A stretch of 64,000 nucleotides of DNA from Alphaproteobacteria bacterium (GTDB lineage: Bacteria > Pseudomonadota > Alphaproteobacteria > Rhizobiales > Aestuariivirgaceae): the NCBI GenBank assembly GCA_024642465.1, contig JAHEBA010000001.1:1-64000 (forward strand), written 5' to 3'. This document shows, one piece after another, positions 37,354-46,510 of the stretch. Each line of letters starts with the position of its first letter. Position 1 is the first letter of the stretch. The notes below the pieces were generated by a model that searched no databases, was not told where the DNA came from, and saw only the letters and a list, made by a program, of their open reading frames with translations. Position numbers and translations under genes: made by a program.

Positions 37354-37695
37354 CTTTCCGAAGAAGCGGACACCGGCATAACAGGCTACTCCAGCCCCGG
37401 CGATGCTGGCGTGGCGGCACGCCTTGCAGCCCTGTCCCATCCGGCCCGGCTTGCCATCGTGCGGCGGCTGGCTGCGGCCGATGCCTGTTGCTGCAAGGAC
37501 GTGGTTCGCCATCTCGACCTTGCCCAGTCCACCGTGTCGCAGCACCTGAAGGTGCTGGTGCAGGCCGGACTGGTGATCTATGAACCCACCCGCCCGCGCT
37601 CGCGTTATTCTCTCAACAGGCCGGCGCTGCAGGAGGTTCTCGGCGCCGTCTCCGGACTGGTGAACGAGTGCTGCCGCACTGGTTTGCGTCAATAA
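37342..37695 (+). CDS. ArsR-family metal(loid)-responsive regulator
   Basis: A 117-residue winged-helix repressor. The HTH core is CKDVVRHLDLAQSTVSQHLK, with VLVQAGLVIYEPTRPRSRYS as the wing. The metal site is suggested by three consecutive Cys (49-51), which fall in the alpha-3 position where ArsR and CadC have thiolates, and by Cys110-Cys111 near the C-terminus. As or another soft metal is a reasonable inducer. No clear Shine-Dalgarno is seen; the ATG at 37342 lies in an operator-like region. It leads an operon with the Atm1-type ABC exporter (30-base gap). Confidence 0.88.
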   Translation: MNIDLSEEADTGITGYSSPGDAGVAARLAALSHPARLAIVRRLAAADACCCKDVVRHLDLAQSTVSQHLKVLVQAGLVIYEPTRPRSRYSLNRPALQEVLGAVSGLVNECCRTGLRQ

Positions 37696-37725
37696 AGTTC
37701 ACAAGAAACAGAAAGCCCCATTCCT

Positions 37726-39624
37726 TTGTCTTCACCCCGGGTATCCGCCGACAGCGGCTCCACGCTCAGCACGATCCGCAACCTGTGGCCCTACATGTGG
37801 CCGTCCGACCGGCCCGACCTCAAGACCCGGGTCGTGTGGGCGTTCCTGTTTCTGGTGCTGGCCAAGCTGGTGCTGATCCTGGTCCCGTATTTCTTCAAGT
37901 TCGCCACCGATGCGCTCAACGGCAAGCTTGACAGCGGCGGCTGGCTGGGGGCTTTCCCGGCCTGGGCGCTGGCGCCGGTCATGCTGGTGCTGGCCTACAA
38001 TGTTGCACGCATCGGGCAGTGGGGTTTCAACCAGTTGCGCGACGCCCTGTTTGCCCGCGTTGGCCAGCACGCGGTGCGCCAGCTCGCCTACAAGACCTTC
38101 GTCCACATGCACCGGCTGTCGCTGCGCTTTCACCTTGAACGCCGAACCGGGGGCTTGTCGCGCATCATCGAGCGCGGCACCAAGGGCATCGAGACCATCG
38201 TCCGCTTCACCATTCTCAACACGCTGCCGACAATTCTCGAGTTTGCCCTTACGGCAATCATCTTCTGGTGGACCTATGGCTTCAGCTATGTGGCCATCAT
38301 TGCAATGGTCGTCTGGCTTTATTCATGGTTCACCGTGCGTGCGAGCGACTGGCGCATCTCCATCCGCAAGGAGATGAACCAGTCCGACAACGACGCCAAC
38401 ACCAAGGCCATCGACAGCCTGCTCAACTTCGAGACGGTGAAGTACTTCGGCAACGAGGAGATGGAGTCGCGCCGCTTCGACCACTCGATGGCGCGCTATG
38501 AACAGGCGGCGACGAAAACCTGGACATCTCTTGGCTGGCTCAATTTCGGCCAGGGCCTCATTTTCGGCATCGGCATGACCATCGTCATGATCCTGTCCGC
38601 GCTTGAGGTGCAGAAGGGCAACCAGACGCTCGGCGACTTCGTGTTCATCAACGCCATGCTGATGCAGCTGTCGATTCCGCTCAATTTCATCGGTTTCGTC
38701 TACCGCGAAATCCGCCAGGGCCTTGCTGATATCGAGCAGATGTTCGGCCTTCTCGACATCGATGAGGAGATCACCGACAAGCCCGGTGCGAAGCCTCTCG
38801 AAGTGAGGGATGCCGTCATCCGCTTCAACGATGTGGACTTTGCCTACAATCCCAAGCGCAAGATCCTGAAGGGCCTCGACTTCGAGGTGCCTGCCGGCCA
38901 CACCATCGCCATCGTCGGGCCGTCGGGTGCCGGCAAGTCCACCATCTCGCGCCTGCTGTTCCGGTTCTATGACGTGACCGGTGGCTCCATTACCATCGAC
39001 GGACAGGACATCCGCGAGGTGACCCAGACGTCGTTGCGCGCCGCTATCGGCATGGTCCCGCAGGACACGGTCCTGTTCAATGACACCATCCGATACAACA
39101 TCCGCTATGGCCGGCCAGATGCCACCGATGCACAAGTGGAGGAAGCCGCAAAGCTTGCCCAGATTCACGATTTCATCATGTCGCTGCCGGAAGGCTACAA
39201 TTCGATGGTTGGCGAGCGCGGACTGAAGCTGTCCGGCGGCGAGAAGCAGCGCGTATCGATTGCCCGCACCATCCTCAAGTCACCGCCCATCCTCATCCTT
39301 GATGAAGCGACTTCTGCGCTTGATACCCATACGGAGCAGGAAATCCAGGCTGCACTGAAGCTGGTCTCGAAGGACCGCACCACGCTGGTCATAGCCCACC
39401 GCCTCTCGACCGTGGTGGACGCCAACCAGATCATCGTGCTCGGAGAAGGCCGTATCATCGAACGCGGCACCCATGCGCAGCTCCTCAGGAAGAACGGCGC
39501 CTATGCGTCCATGTGGAACCGTCAGCGCGCGGCCGACGAGGCCTTGCGGCAACTGGCGGAAAACTATGAAGCCCGCGGCCTGACGGCCGAGGCGCTCGCC
39601 ATGGGCTTCAAGCCCGAGAGCTGA
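37726..39624 (+). CDS. Atm1/HMT1-type ABC exporter
   Basis: A 632-residue half transporter: an N-terminal membrane domain of six helices (about residues 35-320) and a C-terminal ATPase. Walker A GPSGAGKST is at 398-406, the LSGGEKQR signature starts at 502, and Walker B ILILDEATSALD is near 525. The membrane domain matches the Atm1/NaAtm1 group (RTGGLSRIIERGTKGIETI). Bacterial members export glutathione conjugates of heavy metals. The start is TTG at 37726, by homology; the next ATG would cut into the N-terminus. It is downstream of an ArsR regulator, so metal-induced expression is likely. Confidence 0.93.
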   Translation: MSSPRVSADSGSTLSTIRNLWPYMWPSDRPDLKTRVVWAFLFLVLAKLVLILVPYFFKFATDALNGKLDSGGWLGAFPAWALAPVMLVLAYNVARIGQWGFNQLRDALFARVGQHAVRQLAYKTFVHMHRLSLRFHLERRTGGLSRIIERGTKGIETIVRFTILNTLPTILEFALTAIIFWWTYGFSYVAIIAMVVWLYSWFTVRASDWRISIRKEMNQSDNDANTKAIDSLLNFETVKYFGNEEMESRRFDHSMARYEQAATKTWTSLGWLNFGQGLIFGIGMTIVMILSALEVQKGNQTLGDFVFINAMLMQLSIPLNFIGFVYREIRQGLADIEQMFGLLDIDEEITDKPGAKPLEVRDAVIRFNDVDFAYNPKRKILKGLDFEVPAGHTIAIVGPSGAGKSTISRLLFRFYDVTGGSITIDGQDIREVTQTSLRAAIGMVPQDTVLFNDTIRYNIRYGRPDATDAQVEEAAKLAQIHDFIMSLPEGYNSMVGERGLKLSGGEKQRVSIARTILKSPPILILDEATSALDTHTEQEIQAALKLVSKDRTTLVIAHRLSTVVDANQIIVLGEGRIIERGTHAQLLRKNGAYASMWNRQRAADEALRQLAENYEARGLTAEALAMGFKPES

Positions 39625-39919
39625 TCCATGCTGCCCACGTGACTTGCGCCGCCGGGCGCTGGTGGTCACGCTTTGTGAACCATGACGCCAATCTGGATTC
39701 GACCGGATGTCCGCGCGGCACTCTCGACGGATAAAAGTTGTATCTCGCTAAAAGGCTCGCGTAATGGTGGTGCCGGTTACGGACGGGTGTCCGTGATGGT
39801 TCAGGGTCATGAGACCGGCGCCAAAAGCCGGCCGCGATCACGAACCGGGGAGAGCAGGGCCGGTCATCGCACGCAAGGGAAAGGCGTGGGCGACAAGGCC
39901 TCATACAGGGGTAACCATT
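39625..39919 (+). other. Non-coding gap between the ABC exporter and ybjQ
   Basis: A 295-base gap. No open frame of convincing codon use is seen on either strand. It contains a weak stem with arms CCGGC and GCCGG around GCCAAAA in the middle part, and an AGGGG ribosome binding site for the next gene at its end. No promoter or operator could be named with confidence. Confidence 0.4.
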
Positions 39920-40375
39920 ATGCTCATCACAAATCTGCCGGCCATTGCCGGTTTTGAGATATCTGCTGCGCACGGCATGGTCTCCACCACCGCATCGATG
40001 ACGCGCCACGTGCTGAAAACCAGCATGGGCGGCGCCCGCAGCGCGCAGGAATCCGGCTCTGACGGTTTCAGCGCCGAACTGGAAGAAGCCCGCAAGAGGG
40101 CCTTCGCCCAGCTCAAGCAGGAGGCCCTGGAACTCGGTGCACAGGCTATCATCGGTGTCAGCGAACAGCTCCACACCGTCGGCGAGAGCGGCTACATGCT
40201 GCTGTTGTCAGGCACCGCCGTGGACCTGAAAAAGGCCGAACCAGTTGAGCTGCCGCAGCTGCAGCCGCAGGTCGTATACGTTCAGGCGGAAGCGGTGGCG
40301 GCCGAACAGGAGCCGGAAATCATCGAGGCCGTGGTGCGGGACAACGTCATCTACCCGCAGTTCGCCCGCGCCTGA
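39920..40375 (+). CDS. YbjQ family (DUF74/UPF0145) protein
   Basis: A 151-residue protein of the YbjQ family, noted as a heavy-metal-binding domain in domain databases. It begins MLITNLPAIAGFEISAAHG and has the family block ARKRAFAQLKQEALELGAQA followed by IIGV, which forms the pentamer core. The C-terminal 40 residues are a Glu/Gln/Val-rich extension. The ATG has AGGGG upstream. A hairpin terminator follows at 40403. Confidence 0.85.
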   Translation: MLITNLPAIAGFEISAAHGMVSTTASMTRHVLKTSMGGARSAQESGSDGFSAELEEARKRAFAQLKQEALELGAQAIIGVSEQLHTVGESGYMLLLSGTAVDLKKAEPVELPQLQPQVVYVQAEAVAAEQEPEIIEAVVRDNVIYPQFARA

Positions 40376-40402
40376 TCGAACGCCGGAATTGCACTGACCA
40401 AG

Positions 40403-40445
40403 GGTGCGCGTTTGCTGCCGTCAGCAGGCGCGCACCTCTTGTATT
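40403..40445 (+). terminator. Hairpin terminator after ybjQ
   Basis: GGTGCGCG (40403-40410) pairs with CGCGCACC (40429-40436), and inside it TGCTG with CAGCA around a CCGT loop. A T-rich tail (TCTTGTATT) follows. It lies 28 bases after the ybjQ stop. Confidence 0.7.
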
Positions 40446-40532
40446 GCTTGCAGTCAGGTGCAGGGCAGACTACCTAGTTGGCAGCAGAAAGGCGCTCAAC
40501 GACGCGCTTCAAACAGGCGAGCCAACGACCAC

Positions 40533-41231
40533 ATGCTTGACAGTATCATGTCCATCTTCGTGCCCGTGCACCGCGAAGGCTACAGGTTCATCGCGATCTT
40601 CGCGGCCATCACGCTGGTGCTGTTCTGGCTTCTGCCGGACGTGTTTGGCTGGATCGGTGTGATACTCACGCTGTGGTGCGCCTACTTCTTCCGCGATCCG
40701 CCGCGCGTTACCCCGCTCGATCCTTCGCTGGTGATTTCGCCTGCTGATGGCCGCATCTCGGCCATCGAGCAGGTCTCCATTCCGCCGGAGCTGGCGCTGG
40801 AGGGCGAGCGGCTGACCCGCATCTCCGTGTTCATGAACGTGTTCGACGTACACGTGAACCGCTCACCGGTCGATGCCACGGTGCTGCAGAAGAGCTATGT
40901 GCCGGGCAAGTTCATTAATGCCGAACTGGACAAGGCCAGCGAGGACAATGAGCGCATGGCCTTCACGCTGGAACTGGCGGACAAGCGCCGCATCGGCGTG
41001 GTCCAGATCGCAGGGCTTGTCGCCCGGCGGATCGTGGCATTCACGGGCCAGGGCGCACGCCTTCAGGCTGGAGAGCGCTTCGGCCTGATCCGCTTCGGCT
41101 CCCGTGTAGACGTCTATCTGCCTGAAGGCTGCGCCGTGAGGGCCTGCGTTGGTCAGCGCGCCATTGCCGGCGAAACGGTGCTCGCCGACCTGTCCGGCGC
41201 GCGCGCCCGGCCCACTGGCCGTACGGCGTAA
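40533..41231 (+). CDS. psd: Phosphatidylserine decarboxylase proenzyme
   Basis: A 232-residue inner-membrane enzyme that makes phosphatidylethanolamine. It cleaves itself at Gly189-Ser190 in [12 protein letters not shown] to make the pyruvoyl group. The N-terminal membrane segment is at about residues 19-55, and the [12 protein letters not shown] and [17 protein letters not shown] blocks are typical. The short type matches the Sinorhizobium enzyme length. The ATG at 40533 is favoured over one at 40548. It is followed by pssA with 14 bases between. Confidence 0.95.
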   Translation: MLDSIMSIFVPVHREGYRFIAIFAAITLVLFWLLPDVFGWIGVILTLWCAYFFRDPPRVTPLDPSLVISPADGRISAIEQVSIPPELALEGERLTRISVFMNVFDVHVNRSPVDATVLQKSYVPGKFINAELDKASEDNERMAFTLELADKRRIGVVQIAGLVARRIVAFTGQGARLQAGERFGLIRFGSRVDVYLPEGCAVRACVGQRAIAGETVLADLSGARARPTGRTA

Positions 41232-41245
41232 GGGGAGGCGAGGCC

Positions 41246-42133
41246 ATGCCGGGCAACGACATGCATGCTCCCCAGCAATCCACGCCTCCTTCGAGTGGCG
41301 ATCCGCGCCTGCGCCAGATTCCGGTGCGCTACCTGGTGCCCAACATCGTCACCCTGCTGGCCCTGTGCTCCGGCATCACCGCCATCCGCCTCGGCATGGA
41401 CGGCCGCTTCGAGCTGGCCGTTGCCTGCGTCATCCTTGCGGCACTACTCGACGCGCTCGACGGCCGCATTGCCCGCGCACTGAAGGGGTCGTCCAAATTC
41501 GGCGCCGAGCTGGACTCGCTGGCCGACTTCGTCAACTTCGGCGTGGTGCCGGGCTTGCTGATCTACATGTGGTCGCTTAACGCCCTGAAGAGCCTTGGCT
41601 GGATCGTGGCCCTGGCGCTGGCCCTGTGCTGCGCGCTGCGCCTTGCCCGCTTCAACGTGTCCATCGAAGACCCCGACAGGCCCGCCTGGAAGATCAACTA
41701 CTTCACCGGCGTCAATGCACCGGCAGGCGCCATGCTCGCCATGCTGCCCATGTACCTGGGTTTCCAGGGCCTCGTACCGCCCGGCCCCGAGATTGCAAAG
41801 TTCGTGCTGCCCTACATCGCGATAGTGGCGGTCGCCATGGTATCCCGCGTCCCGACCTTTTCCGGCAAGAGCATCGGCCGGGTCAGCCGCGAGGCGGTGC
41901 TGCCGCTGCTGGCCGCGGTGACCATCATCGCAGCCCTTCTCGTCACCTACACCTGGGAAATGCTGACGCTGGTTTCCGCCATTTACATCGTGCTGATCCC
42001 GGTGTCGTCGCTGGCCTACCTGCGCCAGAAGAAGGCCTGGGAGAAGCGCATGGCCACTGGCGGTGCATCAGCGAAGCCGCCGTCAGCTACTGGCGCCGAA
42101 CACGATACGCTCGCCGACATCGATCCGACTTGA
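41246..42133 (+). CDS. pssA: CDP-diacylglycerol--serine O-phosphatidyltransferase
   Basis: A 295-residue inner-membrane enzyme that makes phosphatidylserine, the substrate of Psd. The CDP-alcohol phosphotransferase motif DG(X)2AR(X)8G(X)3D(X)3D is present (DGRIARALKGSSKFGAELDS, continuing LAD). About eight hydrophobic segments follow. An N-terminal soluble tail precedes the RYLVPNIVTLLALCSG segment. It is in one operon with psd. Confidence 0.95.
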   Translation: MPGNDMHAPQQSTPPSSGDPRLRQIPVRYLVPNIVTLLALCSGITAIRLGMDGRFELAVACVILAALLDALDGRIARALKGSSKFGAELDSLADFVNFGVVPGLLIYMWSLNALKSLGWIVALALALCCALRLARFNVSIEDPDRPAWKINYFTGVNAPAGAMLAMLPMYLGFQGLVPPGPEIAKFVLPYIAIVAVAMVSRVPTFSGKSIGRVSREAVLPLLAAVTIIAALLVTYTWEMLTLVSAIYIVLIPVSSLAYLRQKKAWEKRMATGGASAKPPSATGAEHDTLADIDPT

Positions 42134-42197
42134 CCGCTGCACCTTGCGCATTTGACACTGGCTGCCATGTCAGCGTCACCGCGGAGCCAGTATCCCA

Positions 42198-43202
42198 ATG
42201 CGCAATCTCAATCCGTCCGTCTATGTCGATCCTGCCGTCTTCGCTCGTGAGTGCGAGCGCATCTTCTGGGCAACCTGGCAGCTAATCGGCCCGGCCTCGC
42301 GGCTGGCCGAACCCGGCCAGTACGTCGCCACCGAGATTGCCGGGGCGAAGGTCATGGCGGTGCGTGGCAAGGATGGCAAACTGCGCGCTTTACGCAATGT
42401 CTGCCGCCATCGTGGCGCCCGCATCCTCGAAGAGGGCGAGGGCCGCTGCAACATGCTGCGCTGCCAGTATCACAACTGGGTCTACGATCTCGATGGATCA
42501 CTCAGGCAGGCGCCGTGGTTCGGCGAGGATGCGGGCTTCGACATGAAGGACTGGCCGCTGGAGGAAATCTCCATTGAGATCTGGCGAGGCCTCGCCTTCA
42601 TTGCCATCAAGCCTGCCGGTCCGCTCAGCAGCCAGTTGGGTGACACCGTGCCGGAACTGGCTGATGAACCCATCGAGGACTTCCACTGCGTGGCCGAGCG
42701 GCGGCTTGAATTCGACGCCAACTGGAAGGTTTATACGGACAACTTTGTCGAGGGCTACCACATCCCCGGCATCCATCCGGGCTTCTTCCAGGCCATCGAA
42801 TTCGAGCACTTCGAAACCACCGCTCACGACAACCTGATTCGAATGACCGCGCCGCCGCGTGAAGGCCTGTTTTACAAGGGCAAGTGGCTGTGGATGTGGC
42901 CCAACTGGACGCTGTCGCTGTTCGATGGCGGCATGAACACCTCGCGTATCAACCCGCTGAGTGAAGCCCGCACCGAACTCATTTACAACTTCTACTTTGC
43001 CGACACGTCCGAGGAAAAGCGTGCCGCGCGCGAAGACACCATCGCCCGCAACATCGCCGTGGTGGAGGAAGACTTCGGCATCTGCCTCGAGACGCACAAG
43101 AACTACGCAACGCGCGGCTACTCGCCCGGCCCGCTGTCCCCGCGCCACGAGCAGGGCGTGGCATGGTTCCAGAACCGCATCAGCGAAGTGCTGGCGGGGT
43201 AG
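42198..43202 (+). CDS. Rieske aromatic-ring-hydroxylating-type oxygenase, alpha subunit
   Basis: A 334-residue oxygenase. The Rieske 2Fe-2S site is CRHRGARILEEGEG followed by CQYHNW, and the mononuclear iron site includes NFVEGYHIPGIHPG (His, His). The C-terminal Asp ligand lies near NIAVVEEDFGI. The type resembles choline/betaine or aromatic monooxygenases such as GbcA; there is no beta subunit next to it, and no ferredoxin reductase is seen. It follows pssA by 64 bases. A substrate cannot be named. Confidence 0.88.
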   Translation: MRNLNPSVYVDPAVFARECERIFWATWQLIGPASRLAEPGQYVATEIAGAKVMAVRGKDGKLRALRNVCRHRGARILEEGEGRCNMLRCQYHNWVYDLDGSLRQAPWFGEDAGFDMKDWPLEEISIEIWRGLAFIAIKPAGPLSSQLGDTVPELADEPIEDFHCVAERRLEFDANWKVYTDNFVEGYHIPGIHPGFFQAIEFEHFETTAHDNLIRMTAPPREGLFYKGKWLWMWPNWTLSLFDGGMNTSRINPLSEARTELIYNFYFADTSEEKRAAREDTIARNIAVVEEDFGICLETHKNYATRGYSPGPLSPRHEQGVAWFQNRISEVLAG

Positions 43203-43215
43203 TAGATACCCTGCG

Positions 43216-43247
43216 TGTCATCCTCCGGCTTGACCGGGGGACCCATG
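43216..43247 (+). repeat. GTCATCC-type palindromic repeat
   Basis: The sequence GTCATCCTCCGGCTTGACC is followed by GGGGGACCCATGG. TCCTCCGG (43221-43228) pairs with CCGGGGGA (43234-43241), with one T-G wobble and a CTTGA loop. It has the look of the GTCATCC...GGATCCA elements found between genes of many alphaproteobacteria. It lies at the convergent end of the Rieske and RND genes and could act as terminator for both. Confidence 0.6.
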
Positions 43248-43273
43248 GCCGCTGGAGTGCCATTCTATTGCAG

Positions 43274-46200
43274 CTACTCCGCCGCTTGCGGGAAGGCTCC
43301 GGGCTCAGCCGTCACCGGCTTGCGCTCCTCGGCCTTTTCAGCCGTCATGCCATCATCCTTGCGGAACCGGCCACGCAGGCGTTGCCAGCCTTCCTTCCAT
43401 ACGGTGGGGGCGGACAGCATGACCGGGCAGAACACCAGCGTCAGCACGGTCGCAAACGCCAGGCCGAACACCATCGCCGTGGACAGGTGCACCCACCACG
43501 CAGACGTCATCGAGCCGATGCCCACGGTGCGGTGCAGGAAGTCCACGTTGAGTTCGAACATCAGCGGCAGCAGTCCGAGAATGGTCGTGATCGTGGTCAG
43601 CAGGATAGGGCGCAGGCGCTGCGCTGCGGCACGCAAGGTGGCGTCCACCGGGACCATGCCCTTCTTGATCAGGTGCTGGTAGGTGTCGATCAGCACGATG
43701 GCGTTGTTCACCACCACGCCCGCCAGCGCCACGAGGCCTGTGCCGGTCATGATGATCGAGAAGTAGTGGCGCATCACCAGCATGCCGAGGATGACGCCGA
43801 CTGCTGACATGACCACCGTCGCGAGCGTCAGGGCCGTGTGGTAGAAAGAGTTGAACTGGATCACCAGGATCATGAACATCAGGAACAGCGAGCCCAGCAG
43901 CGCCTTCTGCAGGAAAGAGGCGGATTCCTTCTGGTCCTCGTCAGCGCCGCGGAAGGTGAAGCTAACCCCGTCCGGCCATTGCTGGCTCTTCAGCCACGCG
44001 TCAAGCTGCTGGATCTGGCCGAATGACTGGTAGCCCGGCGCCGCATTCGCCTTCACGAACACCGAAGGCTTGCCGTTGTAGCGGTACAGTGTGTTGACCT
44101 GCTGCTTCACTTCGCGGGTGACGAAATTTGACAGCGGCTGCAGGCCTTGCGCTGTCTGCAGCTTCAGCGTGTCGAGAGCCGCCAGCGAGCGCTGGTCTTC
44201 CGGCAGGCGGACGCGGATGTCCAGTTCGTCCTTGCTGTCGTCGGGCCGGTAGGTACCGATCAGCGCCCCGGTGGTAATCAGCTGCACCAGCGAACCCGCC
44301 GTCGCAACGGACGCGCCGAACCGTCCGGCCTCCTCACGGTTGACCGCAAGTGCAATCTCGTAGCCCGGCAGCGGTGCATCGTCGTCGACGTCCGCCAGAC
44401 CTTCGATATTGGCTTCCATCCAGGCCCGCACCTGCCTGGCTGCAGCAATTGCCTGGTCGCGGTCATTGGACTGTACCTGCAGACGGATGTCCTTGCCCGA
44501 CTGCGGGCCGCCGGCCAGTTCGCGTACCTCGACGATGGTGCCGGGCACGCCCTGGGTAGCATCGATGAATTGTTGCTGGACGGTCTTCCAGTTCTCGCGC
44601 TCGCCGACGGGTTTCAGCTCAAGCTGCACCTGGCCGATCACGTCCGCCGGCACGTCCTGCGTCGAGCCAAGCCCACCCTGGCCACCGGTTTCGGTGCCGG
44701 CATAGGTGGTGATGTTGTCAATGGCCGGGTGGTTCTCGATGCGCTTGTAGACATCGCGGACAATTGAGAGCTTCTGCTCGTTCGACAGGTTGCCGCGCGC
44801 CCGCACATATATGATGGCGACTTCAGGCTCGGTCTGGACGAAGAACTCCACGCCCGTCGGCTTCAGCGCATAGGCATAGACGATCGCGCTCATCGCGACG
44901 GTCAGCGCAATCATGACCTTGAGCGGATGGCGTACGACGCGGTTGAGGGAGCGGATATAGGCGCCGGTGAAACCGTGGATCGTCAGCAGGTCGCCTTCGC
45001 CGTCTGCCGCCAGTCTTTCCGCCGTCGCCCGGTCGGTCTGACCGGCCTTGCCGAAGATCGAGCCAAGCGTCGGCAGGAAGATCATCGCCGTGATCAGCGA
45101 GGCAGACAGCACGACGATCACGGTGAGCGGCAGGTAGCCCATGAAGTCGCCCGCCACGCCCGGCCACAGCAGCATCGGCAGGAAGGCGGCCAGCGTCGTC
45201 GCGGTGGACGACACGATCGGCCAGAACATGCGCTGCGCGGCCTGGATATAGGCGCGCTGCTTGGGCAGGCCTTCCGCCATCTTGCGGTCGGCGTACTCGA
45301 TCATCACGATGGCGCCGTCCACCAGCATGCCCACCGTCAGCACCAGGCCGAACATCAGCATGATGTTCACGGTGTAGCCGAGGAAGCCGAAAAACAGGAA
45401 GCCGACCATGAACGAGGTCGGGATGGCCATGCCCACCAGCAGGCCGGAGCGCAAGCCGAGTGCCGCCACCACAAGCGTCATCACCAGCAGGATGGCCAGC
45501 AGAATGGACGAACTGAGTGAGCCCAGAATGTCGCCGATCAGCCGCGACTGGTCGAGCGTGGTATGAACCTTGATGGTTTCCGGCCAGTCTTTCGTGACTT
45601 CCGCGACGATGCGCTTCACTTCCGTGTTGTTGATCAGGATGTTCGACCCGATCCGCTTGACCACCTCGATGGCGATGGTTGGCTTGCCGTTGAACTCGGC
45701 ATAGCGGTTGCGGTCCTTGAAGGTGCGCCGGATTTCCGCCACCTGGCCAAGTGTTACGGTCGTGCCGCCAGACGACTTGACGACAAGGTTGAACACGTCC
45801 TGTGCGGTCTCGAACAGGCCGGGAATCTTGACGTTGTAACGCCCGGACTCGTTGTTCACCGCACCTGCTGCCACCAGACGGTTGTTGAGATTGGCTGCAC
45901 TCAGCAGCTCCTGCTGGGTAACGCCATAGGCTTCCAGCTTGACCGGGTCGACGACCACCTCGAGCAGCTCCTCGCGCTGGCCGGTCAGGTTGGCTTCCAG
46001 AACGGTGTTGATGCCCTCAAGTTCGTCCTGCAGTTCGCGCGCATGCCTGAACAGTGTGCGTTCAGGCACGTTGCCCGAAAGCGTCACGATGATGGTCGGC
46101 TGCAGCGAGAAGTTGATCTCGTTGATGGTCGGTTCCTCGGCATCGGCCGGCAGTTCGGCCTTGGCCAGGTCAACCTTTTCCCGCGTGTCGGTGATCGCCT

Positions 46201-46510
46201 GGTCGATGTCGACCTCGGTCTCGAACTCCACGAAGATGCCGCCATGACCTTCCGACGCGATGCCGGTCATCTTCTTGATGCCGTCGAGCCCCTTCAGCTT
46301 TTCCTCGACCGGCTTCACCAGCAGGCGCTCGGAATCCTCCGGGCTGATGCCGGGCAGGGGAATCGAGATGTAGACAGCCGGAATCTGGATGTCCGGATCG
46401 GCTTCCTTCGGGATTTCGATGAAGCTCCAGATGCCGGCGACCAGCATCACCAGCATCATCGACAGCACGGCGCGCGGCCGTGACAGTATGGCGGCAAGGG
46501 CGGACGACAT
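43274..46510 (-). CDS. RND-type efflux permease
   Basis: A 1078-residue inner-membrane proton-driven exporter of the AcrB/acriflavine group with twelve helices. It has the IFVEFETEVDIDQAITDTRE region and the helix-4 block VGMLVDGAIVMIEYADRKMAEG, in which the usual Asp-Asp pair is Asp-Gly, as in a distinct subgroup. The pore domain and C-terminal helices are complete. Its ATG overlaps the stop of the adaptor gene (TGATG). Drugs or lipids are plausible substrates; the pair is under a PadR regulator. Confidence 0.92.
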   Translation of the reverse strand: MSSALAAILSRPRAVLSMMLVMLVAGIWSFIEIPKEADPDIQIPAVYISIPLPGISPEDSERLLVKPVEEKLKGLDGIKKMTGIASEGHGGIFVEFETEVDIDQAITDTREKVDLAKAELPADAEEPTINEINFSLQPTIIVTLSGNVPERTLFRHARELQDELEGINTVLEANLTGQREELLEVVVDPVKLEAYGVTQQELLSAANLNNRLVAAGAVNNESGRYNVKIPGLFETAQDVFNLVVKSSGGTTVTLGQVAEIRRTFKDRNRYAEFNGKPTIAIEVVKRIGSNILINNTEVKRIVAEVTKDWPETIKVHTTLDQSRLIGDILGSLSSSILLAILLVMTLVVAALGLRSGLLVGMAIPTSFMVGFLFFGFLGYTVNIMLMFGLVLTVGMLVDGAIVMIEYADRKMAEGLPKQRAYIQAAQRMFWPIVSSTATTLAAFLPMLLWPGVAGDFMGYLPLTVIVVLSASLITAMIFLPTLGSIFGKAGQTDRATAERLAADGEGDLLTIHGFTGAYIRSLNRVVRHPLKVMIALTVAMSAIVYAYALKPTGVEFFVQTEPEVAIIYVRARGNLSNEQKLSIVRDVYKRIENHPAIDNITTYAGTETGGQGGLGSTQDVPADVIGQVQLELKPVGERENWKTVQQQFIDATQGVPGTIVEVRELAGGPQSGKDIRLQVQSNDRDQAIAAARQVRAWMEANIEGLADVDDDAPLPGYEIALAVNREEAGRFGASVATAGSLVQLITTGALIGTYRPDDSKDELDIRVRLPEDQRSLAALDTLKLQTAQGLQPLSNFVTREVKQQVNTLYRYNGKPSVFVKANAAPGYQSFGQIQQLDAWLKSQQWPDGVSFTFRGADEDQKESASFLQKALLGSLFLMFMILVIQFNSFYHTALTLATVVMSAVGVILGMLVMRHYFSIIMTGTGLVALAGVVVNNAIVLIDTYQHLIKKGMVPVDATLRAAAQRLRPILLTTITTILGLLPLMFELNVDFLHRTVGIGSMTSAWWVHLSTAMVFGLAFATVLTLVFCPVMLSAPTVWKEGWQRLRGRFRKDDGMTAEKAEERKPVTAEPGAFPQAAE

